The notes below the pieces were generated by a model, which had not been told where the DNA came from, did not search any database, and worked only from the letters and a program-made list of their open reading frames with translations. From Gammaproteobacteria bacterium (lineage in GTDB: Bacteria; Pseudomonadota; Gammaproteobacteria; CAISUE01): a stretch of DNA of 64,000 nt. Of this stretch, positions 34,225-44,012 are shown piece after piece. Location of the stretch: assembly GCA_021156105.1 (NCBI GenBank), contig JAJNBD010000011.1:1-64000 (forward strand), read 5' to 3'. Position numbers and translations under genes: made by a program. Numbering within the stretch: position 1 is the stretch's first letter; every line of letters begins with the position of its first letter.

Positions 34225-36756
34225 ATGTTTTCTTTTGATGATCTTGATAAGATGACTTATAGCGAGCTAATCACTTATTTGCAAGCAGATAAACATAGAA
34301 GTTTCTATACTTTTCGTGATGAAAAAGGTAAAACTTTGATTCATGCAATCCTAGGGCGCCGTGATATTCCAATATGTGATCCAGAGCTTATTAAATTATT
34401 TGACGATATTTTATACGCGCTTAATGTTAGTCCCCAAAAGCTCCACACACTTGTATTAATGACTGGGGCAACACCTTTACATTACATTGCAGCAAAAAAT
34501 AGAGTCAATAGTCTTAAGTTTTTAGTAAATTACGTGAAGGAAAAAAGAGCAAAGCTAGAATATAACCCTAGCGATAATGGCGGAATCACGCCTCTTATAC
34601 AAGCGATCTTACATCGCAATATTGACATAATCGAAGAGTTAAAGAAGCTAGACCCATTCATCGTATATGCTAACTGCAAAATTAACTTTCCACTGGCAGT
34701 CAAGGTATATGACTATGTGATTACTTTAAAGCCTTTCGAAAACTATACCTACTACCAAGGAGGTATGCCATTAGTTGTTTTTGTGCGTTTTTTATTAAAT
34801 TATTATGAAAATGCGAGCGCGGAAAACTTAGCCGACAAGCATCGCCAGGCAGGAATCAAAGCTTGTCAGCAAATTATTAAGATTGTTGCGCCTCCCCGGC
34901 TATCTCCTGACGAGGTTAAGAAAGAGCTAGAAAAGATCGCATTTCACAAGTATTCAGATCTTAATATTCGTGCAGATCACTTAGAAACACTATTCATAGA
35001 AAACTGTATCGATCCTAATGTTCAATTAGGTGTGGGGACTTTTATATTCATGCCTCACCTATACTGTGACTCTCATGCCCTTCGAGCACTGCTAAAATCT
35101 GGCGTTAGTCCAAATGTAAGAAAAGCTGGCAGTAAAGAAGGTATGCTGCATTGCCTTGCTGAGTATCAAAAAGAAGAAAGAATTATTCCAATAGATTTTT
35201 TACTTAAACATGGTGCCGACCCTAATCTTCAAGATGCCTCTGGTGACACACCACTTATAAAACTTTTAAAGCCAGGGATTTTCAGGAGAAGAACCTGTCA
35301 ATTATTGCTTGAAGCCGGTGCTGATATTTTTAAAGAAAACAATTTGCATGACTCACCTTTTCAGCTAGCTTTAAAAACTCGTTGTGATTGGGCAATGGAG
35401 CTATTTTTAGAGAAGCTTGAAACAACAGTCTCCGTAGAACAGCGTCAAAAAATTAAAGCAGAAGTATTAGCAGCTTGTGGTGAAAGCGCATTTCAGGAAA
35501 TCTTTAGGAGACCTGCTTGGCAAGGAAGTCCCTTCGCTTATGCCGCAGCGCAAGCTTTTACAGTACCACACGAAAAGCCTTCAGCACCTCCCCCTCCTCC
35601 TCAACTGCTGCAAGAATTAGAAATGCTTCGCGCTTCCAAACAAAATAATGATCAAATCACGCGCATCAGTGAATTGGAGGAGCAGCTCAATATTTTATCG
35701 CTGCAGCTAACTCGCACTGAAGAAGCCTATCGTGAGCTTCAAACGCAAATTAATACAAATTTAAATGAAAAACACTTGGCCGTACAAGCGGATTTATTCC
35801 AACAAATTGAAAAATTAAAAATAGAAATAGACAGTTTACGAAAAGAAAAAGCTTTATTGTCAAACAAATTAAGCCAAGCCATTAAACCGTCGGATTATGA
35901 AGCAGCCCAAAGAAAAATTGCGAATCTAGAAGCTACTGTAGAAGATCTACATAAACAAAAAATGTTAGATCAAGCTAGCATCGACCAAGTGAGTATAGAT
36001 TTAGAGAAATCCAGTCAAACTATCGTTGAGTTGACAACAGATATAAAAGCATTGGAGCAAGAAAAAGAAGCGTTAAAAGCTAGCCATGCGGCAAAGCAAA
36101 GAGAGCTAGGCGGTAAACTGGGCACTGCAAGCCGTGAGCGCAAAAAACTTCAAGGAAAATTGCCATTTTACAAAGCACAACTACAAAAAGCTTTGACTGA
36201 GGCCAATCATTACAAAAAAGAGAATAAAGAGCTTCAAGAACGTATTGCAAGGCTTAGCGCGCTCAATGAGCAAAGTGCAGCAGCAAAGCAGCACTTAGAA
36301 AGTGAAGTTGAGCGCTTAACTGCTAAAATACACGAAACTGAGCAAACAGCCTTGACCACACAAAACCAGATGCAGCACAAAATAGAACGCTTAGAAGACC
36401 GGGCCTCAAGATTTGAGCAAGCAAAGGCTAATATAAGGAACTTTCTAAAGTCGCCACCTTTAGAGGATTCTGATGATGAAAGTTTAACCTTGACTTCAGC
36501 AAGTAAAAGTACTAGTAATGATGCGCTGAAACTGGTACACCAAAGCTTACTGCTTGGATCAACTGATGAGTCAGCACCTCTTACATCTGGCAGAAAAAGG
36601 AGAAATCCCCTTTCGCTTTTCCAGGAGGCAGCTGAAATCCAAGTACAGTCTAAAAGGCAAGAGCGAGCTGCTATCGAGATTGACTTAAATGCTGACTATG
36701 CTTCACCCTTACCTGAGGAGGCAGGCGCACAAGCTTTTAAAAATAGCATGAGTTAA
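34225..36756 (+). CDS. Ankyrin-repeat / coiled-coil protein, candidate secreted effector
   Basis: 843 aa with AGGAGGAG as a strong ribosome-binding site. Ankyrin-like repeats occur at about 85-160 (GATPLHYIAAKNRV, GGITPLIQAILHRN) and 290-390 (DPNLQDASGDTPLIKLL, GADIFKENNLHDSPFQLAL). A Pro run follows (SAPPPPPQ, about 454-461). A long coiled coil fills about 465-740, with heptad Leu/Glu/Lys/Gln. The tail is Ser/Thr then Glu/Ala rich. No signal peptide. The layout matches ankyrin effectors of Legionella and Coxiella; delivery by a secretion system is inferred. Confidence 0.85.
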   Translation: MFSFDDLDKMTYSELITYLQADKHRSFYTFRDEKGKTLIHAILGRRDIPICDPELIKLFDDILYALNVSPQKLHTLVLMTGATPLHYIAAKNRVNSLKFLVNYVKEKRAKLEYNPSDNGGITPLIQAILHRNIDIIEELKKLDPFIVYANCKINFPLAVKVYDYVITLKPFENYTYYQGGMPLVVFVRFLLNYYENASAENLADKHRQAGIKACQQIIKIVAPPRLSPDEVKKELEKIAFHKYSDLNIRADHLETLFIENCIDPNVQLGVGTFIFMPHLYCDSHALRALLKSGVSPNVRKAGSKEGMLHCLAEYQKEERIIPIDFLLKHGADPNLQDASGDTPLIKLLKPGIFRRRTCQLLLEAGADIFKENNLHDSPFQLALKTRCDWAMELFLEKLETTVSVEQRQKIKAEVLAACGESAFQEIFRRPAWQGSPFAYAAAQAFTVPHEKPSAPPPPPQLLQELEMLRASKQNNDQITRISELEEQLNILSLQLTRTEEAYRELQTQINTNLNEKHLAVQADLFQQIEKLKIEIDSLRKEKALLSNKLSQAIKPSDYEAAQRKIANLEATVEDLHKQKMLDQASIDQVSIDLEKSSQTIVELTTDIKALEQEKEALKASHAAKQRELGGKLGTASRERKKLQGKLPFYKAQLQKALTEANHYKKENKELQERIARLSALNEQSAAAKQHLESEVERLTAKIHETEQTALTTQNQMQHKIERLEDRASRFEQAKANIRNFLKSPPLEDSDDESLTLTSASKSTSNDALKLVHQSLLLGSTDESAPLTSGRKRRNPLSLFQEAAEIQVQSKRQERAAIEIDLNADYASPLPEEAGAQAFKNSMS

Positions 36757-36844
36757 TAAATAGTTTGCGATGCGGGGTCCTTTAAAACTTAAGTTTAAGT
36801 ATTGTAAAATATAAAGCACCCAATACCCGGCTATGCCGTACTAA

Positions 36845-38080
36845 ATGACTGAAGCCTTAATGAAAACCCCGCCACTGCCTATTTTTGATGCAATTGAACA
36901 TATTAATGAGCCAATAGATTACAGCTATCTTGGCTCAAACTATCCTTTAACTGATATTCAGCAAGCCACTAGCTTTTTGAAATCTTATCGTGGCAGCCAA
37001 GGAACATTTAACTCTTATCGGCGCGAAATTGAGCGCTTAATTCATTGGTCGGCACTCGTTGCCAATAAACCACTGAAAGAACTTAAGCGTGATGATATTG
37101 AAGCTTTTATTGCTTTTTGCCAGAACCCACCGCTTACCTGGATTGGTACCAAAAAGCCCCCGCGCTTTATCGTTAAAGAGGCGCTAAGAGTCCCGAACTC
37201 TGAATGGCGCCCTTTTGTCGCGACAGTCTCGAAAATTGGTCATCGTAAAGGCGAAACCCCTAACGCCAAAGATTTTGAATTATCTCAAGGCGCATTAAAA
37301 GAAGTATTTGCCATTTTAGGAAGTTTTTTTAATTACATGATTCAAGAAGAATATGCCTTCATGAATCCTGTCGCCCTTATCCGCCAAAAAAGTAAATTCA
37401 TTCGCAAGCAGCAAGGCAAGCCCAAAATCCGCCGCCTTACTGATTTGCAGTGGCAATATGTGATCCAAACCGCAAAACAATTAGCCGAAGAAAATGCTGG
37501 GCTCCATCAGCGCACTTTATTTATTATGTCAGCGTTATATGCCATGTATTTACGTATTTCTGAATTAGTGGCTTCTGAGCGTTGGACGCCTAAAATGAAT
37601 GATTTTGCACGTGATGCTGATGGCAATTGGTGGTTTACCACGGTCGGCAAAGGCAATAAAGAACGCCAAATTGCCGTAAGCGACAGCATGTTAGAAGCCC
37701 TAAAACATTGGCGCACGCACTTAAACTTAACCCCATTGCCCTCCCCCGCCGATAATGCTCCCCTGCTACCCAAAACCAAAGGTAAAGGACCAATCACCAG
37801 TACCAATTATGTCCGGCGCATCGTGCAAACTTGTTTTGATGCAGCAATCGCACAATTGCAAAAAGATAATTTAAGCGAAGAGGCTGATAGCCTAATGGAA
37901 GCAACTGTGCACTGGTTAAGGCATACAGGCATTTCTGATGATGTAAAGCGCCGCCCTCGTGAGCATGTCCGCGACGATGCGGGTCATAGTTCTAGCGCCA
38001 TTACTGATAAATATATTGATATTGAATTACGCGCACGTCATCAATCAGCTAAAGAAAAACCCATTGCTGAAGAAGATTAG
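36845..38080 (+). CDS. Tyrosine recombinase / phage-type integrase
   Basis: 411 aa. N-terminal SAM-like core-binding domain at about 40-190. The catalytic domain has Arg in YLRISEL (about 238), Lys in GKGNKERQI (about 273), HWLRHTG (about 357-363), GHSS and the nucleophile Tyr in ITDKYID. All six classical residues seem present, so activity is likely. Longer than XerC/XerD. No att site or tRNA was recognised beside it, and no phage genes surround it, so the element it belongs to is unclear. ATG at 36860 is an alternative start. Confidence 0.9.
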   Translation: MTEALMKTPPLPIFDAIEHINEPIDYSYLGSNYPLTDIQQATSFLKSYRGSQGTFNSYRREIERLIHWSALVANKPLKELKRDDIEAFIAFCQNPPLTWIGTKKPPRFIVKEALRVPNSEWRPFVATVSKIGHRKGETPNAKDFELSQGALKEVFAILGSFFNYMIQEEYAFMNPVALIRQKSKFIRKQQGKPKIRRLTDLQWQYVIQTAKQLAEENAGLHQRTLFIMSALYAMYLRISELVASERWTPKMNDFARDADGNWWFTTVGKGNKERQIAVSDSMLEALKHWRTHLNLTPLPSPADNAPLLPKTKGKGPITSTNYVRRIVQTCFDAAIAQLQKDNLSEEADSLMEATVHWLRHTGISDDVKRRPREHVRDDAGHSSSAITDKYIDIELRARHQSAKEKPIAEED

Positions 38081-38185
38081 CGTTAAAGTGCATATAGAGT
38101 AACCTGCTTGAGCTACACCAACGTAAATATCATTGCATAAACTTATTACTAATGATATAAATTAATTTTTTAAAGGAAGAAAAAA

Positions 38186-39118
38186 ATGGCCAGGGTTCTT
38201 GCTTTTATTCTCGCTGGCTTATCTGCCCTCTTCTGGGCAGGTAATATGATTGCGGGGAAGCTCATTGTTAGTTTTGTTGCCCCGCTGCCTGCTGCCGCAG
38301 TAAGATTTATCATTGCCTCTATCCTTTTAGTCTTGATTCTTGTCTTTTTTGAGAAAAATTACTGGCCTGTTATTAAAAAGAATTTAGGGGTTTATGCCTT
38401 GCTTGGTTTAATCGGCATTGCAGGCTTCAATTACTTTTTGTTTCTGGGGTTAAAATACACTTCAGCAGTGAATGGCGCATTAATTATGGCCACTAATCCT
38501 ATTGTCACGCTGCTGCTCTCAGCTTTAATTTTAAAAGAAAAGATAAAATCTTATCAAAAGATCGGCATTATTTTTAGCTTAGCGGGTGTCGTCATTGTGA
38601 TTACGCATGCATCGATTGATATGCTAATCCATTTACACATCTCCATTGGCGATGCCATTATTTTAGCTGGCAATATCTGCTGGGCATTGTATAGCGTGCT
38701 TAGCAAGCGTTTTGTTCAAGGCGGTACAGCCATTATCAATACTTCTACAAGCATTATTATTGGTACGCTTATTTTATTAATTTTATGCAATACCAATTTC
38801 CCTAGCCCAGTCGCGCTACAAGCTTTGCCCTGGCACGTCAATGCCGGATTTTTATATATGGCGGTATTCGGTACAGTACTGGCATTTTTATTTTGGAATT
38901 ATAGTGTCCATCATTTAGGTGCTAGCAATACAGCAATTTTTATGAATCTAATGCCTGTATTTACCATGCTGCTCTCGCTAGCTCTGGGTACCCCTGTTAG
39001 CTTATTGCAAGTTTTAGGTGGCGCATTGGTTATTTTGGGAGTATTAATTTCCTCTAATACGATTCGATTGCCACAAATGAAGCTTTCAAAAGGAATTAAT
39101 GATAATGCTTCCTTATAA
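38186..39118 (+). CDS. DMT-superfamily (EamA) transporter
   Basis: 310 aa with ten membrane helices in two EamA repeats. It begins LAGLSALFWAGNMIAGKL and the second repeat starts about residue 152 with GDAIILAGNICWALYSVL. Family members export amino acids or other metabolites. GGAAG lies before the ATG. It overlaps the next gene (TauD-like) by 20 bases, so the two are coupled and may handle the same compound. Confidence 0.9.
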   Translation: MARVLAFILAGLSALFWAGNMIAGKLIVSFVAPLPAAAVRFIIASILLVLILVFFEKNYWPVIKKNLGVYALLGLIGIAGFNYFLFLGLKYTSAVNGALIMATNPIVTLLLSALILKEKIKSYQKIGIIFSLAGVVIVITHASIDMLIHLHISIGDAIILAGNICWALYSVLSKRFVQGGTAIINTSTSIIIGTLILLILCNTNFPSPVALQALPWHVNAGFLYMAVFGTVLAFLFWNYSVHHLGASNTAIFMNLMPVFTMLLSLALGTPVSLLQVLGGALVILGVLISSNTIRLPQMKLSKGINDNASL

Positions 39119-40124
39119 AAAAATTATTTCTGCCGCCGACTGGTCTGCTAAAGACTTAAACAAGCACAACGATTGGATTTATCAACTTTCGCAAGCAGAG
39201 CTTGCTGAAATAAATCATGCGGTAAAAAATTGTTCTGAAAAAAATTATTCCGATATTAGCCAAAAAGATTTCCCACTTCCTCTATTAAGCCAGGTTATTC
39301 AAAATAAATTTCTTGCTCAATTAGAAAATGGCATTGGTACCTTATTGCTAAGAGGTATTAATCCTGCTCAATACTCATTAGAAGAGCTTTATAAACTGTT
39401 TTGGGGTTTGGGTTTATACTTTGGCACTGCTGTTTCTCAAAGTCCTGCTGGTGAGCTTATCCATGAAATTAAAGATCAAGGCTATAAAATTGGCGAAGCT
39501 AAAGCACGGGGCACGAATACGAGCGCCGCATTAGAATTTCATAATGATCCTTGTGATGTGGCCGCGTTATTTTGCATTCAAGATGCTATCAATGGTGGGG
39601 AAAGCATGCTTGTCAGCTCAGTGGCAATTCATAATAAAATGCTACAAGACTGTCCAGAATTATTAGCAGAACTCTATCAGCCCTTTTATTTTCGCCGACA
39701 TCATATGGATACGATGCAAAAAATTGAATATGAATGTCGACCGATTTTTGCCATTGAACAAGGCTTTTTCGCCTGCAACTTGCTACGTTTTTTAATTGAT
39801 AAAGCACAGGAGTTGCCAGATGTTCCCCGCTTAACGGCGAAGCAAATTCAAGCATTAGATACATTTGATGCCATTGCTAAAGATTTAAGTATGCATTATA
39901 AATTTACTATGCAACCTGGCGATATTTCTTTTGTTAATAATTTTGTGGTACTCCATGGACGTGAAGCCTTTGCAGATCAAGAGGCAATCGAAAGAAAACG
40001 TTTATTACTGAGACTATGGCTCGCTGTTCCCAATAGTCGCCCGCTGCCAGACAGCTATCGAATTTCCTATCATGAGATAAAAGCAGGTGCGGTGCGCGGT
40101 GGATGGCTGCCGTCTAAAAAATGA
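39099..40124 (+). CDS. TauD/TfdA-like Fe(II)/2-oxoglutarate dioxygenase
   Basis: 341 aa, ATG preceded by AAAGGAATTA. The iron triad is H and D in FHNDPCD (about 148-154) and the distal His in VLHGREAF (about 286-293). R in LRLWLA near 306 could bind 2-oxoglutarate. GAxxHxD-type oxygenases hydroxylate amino acids, taurine or small acids. The substrate is unknown. Coupled to the exporter gene upstream. Confidence 0.85.
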   Translation: MIMLPYKKIISAADWSAKDLNKHNDWIYQLSQAELAEINHAVKNCSEKNYSDISQKDFPLPLLSQVIQNKFLAQLENGIGTLLLRGINPAQYSLEELYKLFWGLGLYFGTAVSQSPAGELIHEIKDQGYKIGEAKARGTNTSAALEFHNDPCDVAALFCIQDAINGGESMLVSSVAIHNKMLQDCPELLAELYQPFYFRRHHMDTMQKIEYECRPIFAIEQGFFACNLLRFLIDKAQELPDVPRLTAKQIQALDTFDAIAKDLSMHYKFTMQPGDISFVNNFVVLHGREAFADQEAIERKRLLLRLWLAVPNSRPLPDSYRISYHEIKAGAVRGGWLPSKK

Positions 40125-40141
40125 CAGTTAATATACATGCC

Positions 40142-40177
40142 CCTTAAAAACCTTTTGTCAGAAATGGGTTTTTAAGG
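40142..40177. terminator. Terminator between the oxygenase and DTW genes
   Basis: CCTTAAAAACC and GGTTTTTAAGG form a perfect 11-bp stem with a 14-base loop between convergent genes. Confidence 0.75.
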
Positions 40178-40200
40178 AGATGCATTATAGACTTATGGGC

Positions 40201-40836
40201 TTATTCTCGTATTTGCTTTTGCTTTCTTTTTGCTCGGCTTTTATCCAGCAATTTGCCAAATAAATCTCGCAAATGTTGACCGGTTTCTTTTTTCTCGCCT
40301 AAAGCTTCTAATACTTCCGCAATTGATTCAATGGTGGACAAACATTCCTTACGTGGTTCTCTTCTCAGTTCTTTATATAAAGACTTATGCTTTGGATTTA
40401 AAATAACGCGCTGACATTTGAGTAACCAAGCATTTCGCCACCATAGTGCTTTGGCTTGGCTCCAGGTGCCATCTAATATAATGACACCCTCAAGTGCTGA
40501 CGGTTTTTCTATTGGCGCACCTTTATTGGAAACAAACTGCAATGCTGCCTGCGAGGTTTTGACCTCTCCTTTAACACCGCTGCCTAAATACAAAACAGCC
40601 CAACGTTTAGGATCAATATTTTCCTTACCAAGAACAGCGCTAAGGTTTCGCCAAGAAAGTCCAACTTTTAATGTAGAATTTGAGAGCGCTAAATTGGCGA
40701 TACGTGCGCTACCAATTTCGTGATCTGGCTCTTGAGGATGTTGCAGAATTAACACATGCAATTTGGTTTTATGCGTTTGAATCTGGTCACAAACACAAAG
40801 TTCAGGCAATTTTTGGCACTGTTCACAATTATCCAT
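40201..40836 (-). CDS. DTW-domain protein (tRNA-uridine aminocarboxypropyltransferase family)
   Basis: 211 aa. The N-terminal Cys set CEQCQKLPELCVCDQ (4-18) and the motif ILDGTWSQAK (about 123-132) define the DTW family, whose E. coli member TapT puts acp3 on U47 of tRNA using SAM. LQHPQEPDHEIGS (about 31-43) is also conserved. The Lys/Arg-rich C-terminus fits RNA binding. It lies 26 bases after the lipase-like gene on the same strand. Confidence 0.88.
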   Translation of the reverse strand: MDNCEQCQKLPELCVCDQIQTHKTKLHVLILQHPQEPDHEIGSARIANLALSNSTLKVGLSWRNLSAVLGKENIDPKRWAVLYLGSGVKGEVKTSQAALQFVSNKGAPIEKPSALEGVIILDGTWSQAKALWWRNAWLLKCQRVILNPKHKSLYKELRREPRKECLSTIESIAEVLEALGEKKETGQHLRDLFGKLLDKSRAKRKQKQIRE

Positions 40837-40862
40837 TTCGAGTTTCTCGTTTTAAGTTTATT

Positions 40863-42194
40863 TTATTTTGAAGCAAGCGGCGTAAATTTAAATACTTCAG
40901 GTTTTTGTTCGCGACGCAGTTTAATTTTGACTAATAAGGTTCGATTCGGTACGAATACGTTTTTAATCTGATCTGCAGTCAAGGTAATGTCACCAATATC
41001 TTTATCACTAAAGGTCCGATATCCCACATGCTGATGCTCTTGGATCTGCGGTAACGCTGTTAAACTAATTTTCATTGATGGGATATTTTCTATTGATTGC
41101 TGGTGCAACAAAGTACAATCGATATAAATGCTGCGATAACTATTATCTTCACTATAAGAATGACTAGTTTCTATGATTTGCTCATGAAAAAATTGTGACA
41201 GCCAGCCTTGCGGCTTGTCATCAAAAAATTCAATAAAATAATCGCGCACATGTTGATCAAATTGATCATGAACAAAAAATACGCTATTTTGAAAGCCATG
41301 TTTATAGTCGTTATTTGCTTGACTCGCTTGCAAAGTCATATTGCTTTCGTGCAATGCTTCACACCAAGTATGAAACTCATCCCGGCTAACAGTTAAGCCT
41401 TTCATGATGTTTGAAAAAGTCTGTGGATTTTGAAAACCGTTTTCTTTATTGGCGATGGTGCGATGGTTTTCTTTATCCATAATACCAAAAGCCGTTTGAT
41501 TTTTGCTGGGGTAAAATTGGTAAGTTGGTTTTAACGGGTCAATGCTAAAATCTGCTTCAATCAAAGCACAGTTTAAATTAGCTGTTGACACGCGAACCGT
41601 GCCATCAGAACCATTTTCATTTGCTGCGGCAGAAATGCCTGTGTAGCCCGTGTTACCAACCAACACAGTACATAAAATATGTTTGGCGTCGTAATAAGGA
41701 TCATCGGTATAGAAACTGTCGTTCATGGCAAGCTGCCAACTATAAGGGCTCGCCAGCTCTAAACCTTTTAACAAGCGTGTGCCTACCTGAAAAACTTTAT
41801 CACTATTAAAGCCATTGATAATTCGGCTAATGAATGCACTACCCTTATGAGCTAATGGCGAACCAAAATTGGCGGGCGCCAACATCACCAAATGATCAAC
41901 CGGCGTTTCATCGGGTGAAAATCGTCGGGATAACCAATCGCGAATCACTAGGCCGCCTGTGCTATGCACAATAGCATCAACCGATCTTGGTGCTGTCGGT
42001 AACTTATTTTCCCGCCAGGCATAAGTCATAGCTGCAATGATGTCATCGTAGGTTACTTCATCATCGAGCGTTATATAATCTGCTAGATCAATAATTGAAG
42101 CTGGACGCTGCAGTTTTTCTTGTAAAAGCGTCGCTAAAGGCTTGAATGAATCAGCATTATCGCTCCAGCCGTGAAGAATGATAAGGGGTTTCAT
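40863..42194 (-). CDS. Alpha/beta hydrolase, lipase/esterase-like
   Basis: 443 aa from the ATG at 42194, which has AAAGGAG upstream (the frame extends 11 codons further without support). HGWSDNADSF at about 6-15 forms the oxyanion region, and VHSTGGL near 78-84 is the nucleophile elbow (GxSxG-like with Val for the first Gly). The N-terminal ~250 residues are the hydrolase domain. The last ~190 residues are beta-rich and unassigned. No signal peptide. Substrate unknown. Confidence 0.8.
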   Translation of the reverse strand: MKPLIILHGWSDNADSFKPLATLLQEKLQRPASIIDLADYITLDDEVTYDDIIAAMTYAWRENKLPTAPRSVDAIVHSTGGLVIRDWLSRRFSPDETPVDHLVMLAPANFGSPLAHKGSAFISRIINGFNSDKVFQVGTRLLKGLELASPYSWQLAMNDSFYTDDPYYDAKHILCTVLVGNTGYTGISAAANENGSDGTVRVSTANLNCALIEADFSIDPLKPTYQFYPSKNQTAFGIMDKENHRTIANKENGFQNPQTFSNIMKGLTVSRDEFHTWCEALHESNMTLQASQANNDYKHGFQNSVFFVHDQFDQHVRDYFIEFFDDKPQGWLSQFFHEQIIETSHSYSEDNSYRSIYIDCTLLHQQSIENIPSMKISLTALPQIQEHQHVGYRTFSDKDIGDITLTADQIKNVFVPNRTLLVKIKLRREQKPEVFKFTPLASK

Positions 42195-42284
42195 GAGGGC
42201 TCCTTTGCTTACGCTTTTCCAAAGCATGCTGATTACTCATAATTAAATTTTAGCAGAGAATTCAACCTCATGGTAATAAGTGCT

Positions 42285-42911
42285 TTAAATCCAGCCAATT
42301 CTTGTGCGATAAGCAAAAAACTGCCCTAATAAAACCAAACTAAAAGCAATGGCTAATGGGCTGCCTATTTTGCTAGGAAAGTCCCAATTCAATGTCCAAG
42401 CAGAGATAGTATCGCAACTATCTAAAAATATACCTAACACAATAAAGTAAAAGCTTAAACCATCACTCGTACGTATCACGAAATTTTTCATGATTTGTGG
42501 CAAGGCATAAACCATGCCCCCCAGCTGCGCTACCATGCCTACCAGCATCAGCATCGTAACATTCAGGCTCTTATTCACGACACAATAAATGCTTAAAGCT
42601 AATAACACAGCTAAACTTAAGGTCATTTTAAAATGAGATCGCTGGGAATATAAACAAATTTGCCATTGCTGAATTGCTAATGAAATTAAACCAACCATGG
42701 TAACGGTCCGATACTGCCAAGGCATGTTTCGACCAAAGCCATAAATTAAATCTGCCATCGTCGCTATGCAAAGTATTATTTGCATCCCCATGCTCAAATG
42801 ATCAACTTTTTTATAAACCACATTATGCAAAATTTGCGGTAGATAAAAGATAAAATAAAAAACTGACGAAATGTTTAAGGTAATATTTCCAATTTCACTT
42901 TGCGATAGCAT
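42285..42911 (-). CDS. PQ-loop repeat membrane protein
   Basis: 208 aa with about seven membrane helices and two PQ motifs: FYLPQILHN (about 22-30) and YALPQIMKN (about 133-141). This family includes SWEET/SemiSWEET and cystinosin-type transporters. Legionella and Coxiella relatives carry similar proteins. Substrate unknown. Single gene. Confidence 0.85.
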   Translation of the reverse strand: MLSQSEIGNITLNISSVFYFIFYLPQILHNVVYKKVDHLSMGMQIILCIATMADLIYGFGRNMPWQYRTVTMVGLISLAIQQWQICLYSQRSHFKMTLSLAVLLALSIYCVVNKSLNVTMLMLVGMVAQLGGMVYALPQIMKNFVIRTSDGLSFYFIVLGIFLDSCDTISAWTLNWDFPSKIGSPLAIAFSLVLLGQFFAYRTRIGWI

Positions 42912-43090
42912 CGATTTACTCCCACAGGCTGGTTAATAAAGTGAAATGATTAGCAAGAGGAAAACTTGAAGGACAACTCAAGAAGGCGCTCCCTACGTTG
43001 GTGCTAACCAAATCAGGTTTAAAGGGTTGAGTAAAAACTCTCTCAGCCAATTGTTGAGATTGGCACCCCTGGCGATGTGCATTGTAACAA

Positions 43091-43117
43091 AAAAACGCCG
43101 CTTTAGGCGACGTTTTC
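43091..43117 (-). terminator. Terminator after the orphan at 43155
   Basis: On the minus strand AACGTCGC and GCGGCGTT pair with one mismatch, followed by a run of seven T. It sits about 40 bases after the stop of the gene at 43155-43859. Confidence 0.7.
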
Positions 43118-43154
43118 AATAGAAAACTAAAATAGTATTGCGCTAGTTATTAGC

Positions 43155-43859
43155 TTATAATCGGAAAAGTTCGACATCATGGCGCTTACCAGTGCTCTGC
43201 ATGGCAGCTTCGGCTTTAAAATCAGATGGCGTCTTATAAATAGAAGATCTGTCATAAAGAACAGCAGCAGAAGCTCTAACACTTTGCTGGCTTTCCTCTT
43301 CAGCATGCGCTCCATGCTCATCGGATATAGATCCTTCCTGTAGTGCTGATTGGGGTTCAGAAGCCCCCAGAACTCGTAACGCTTGCACAGGACTATCGGC
43401 GGAATTAAGCGGGTGGCCAACTCTATACAAATCTACTAACTGCTTTGGAAGCTGTTTCAAAACAAAATCAGCAAGCTCATCAGCTTTAACAAATAACTGA
43501 CCAACGGACTCTTTATTAAAATTAAATAACTCAATCATAACCGCTTCAACGCCTTCAGGGCCATATTGGCGCTTTTTTAAATCGATAACAGCCTGAGAGG
43601 AATGGGGAAGTATCTTGTGGCCTCTCACAAAGAAAGCTTGTAGCCTCATCATTACCTGGTGATTTATATCAGCTGTTTCAGTAACTTCTGAGGTAAAACC
43701 TGCAAAAGCCGTTCCGAGTGTGCGAAGAAATTGTTTATTGCTATCCCAAGCAGTTTTGATAATGCCACCACCGACAGCTTTATCTAAGTCCTGCATAAAG
43801 GCTTCTAGATCTTGAATTTTTTCTGATACAACGCCAACTGAGAAACTATAACTACCCAT
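43155..43859 (-). CDS. Orphan soluble protein, possible effector
   Basis: 234 aa, no signal peptide or membrane helix. Helical N-terminal two thirds, then a low-complexity tail with a Glu cluster (HGAHAEEESQQS about 180-191) and a Ser/Ala-rich end. An acidic E-block followed by small residues near the C-terminus is common in Dot/Icm substrates, but no such secretion locus is in the window. No family recognised. Confidence 0.65.
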   Translation of the reverse strand: MGSYSFSVGVVSEKIQDLEAFMQDLDKAVGGGIIKTAWDSNKQFLRTLGTAFAGFTSEVTETADINHQVMMRLQAFFVRGHKILPHSSQAVIDLKKRQYGPEGVEAVMIELFNFNKESVGQLFVKADELADFVLKQLPKQLVDLYRVGHPLNSADSPVQALRVLGASEPQSALQEGSISDEHGAHAEEESQQSVRASAAVLYDRSSIYKTPSDFKAEAAMQSTGKRHDVELFRL

Positions 43860-44012
43860 AGTTTTTTTATCCTTATTTAAAGATCGTTGAAGTCATTTTA
43901 CAACCAATATAATTAAGGTTTTATTAATTTATAAGGACTTGCTTTCGCGAGAATGACGTGATTACAATGGATGCGAGCGGCTTATAAGCCGCCCTTTGAG
44001 AAGCACTATAGA

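Noticed and set aside
36845..38080. XerC/XerD assignment for the recombinase
   Set aside because: About 110 residues longer than XerC/D, and not in the usual xer context.
42916..43119. 67-aa minus-strand frame between two genes
   Set aside because: Overlaps the terminator hairpin at 43091-43117 and has no coding character.
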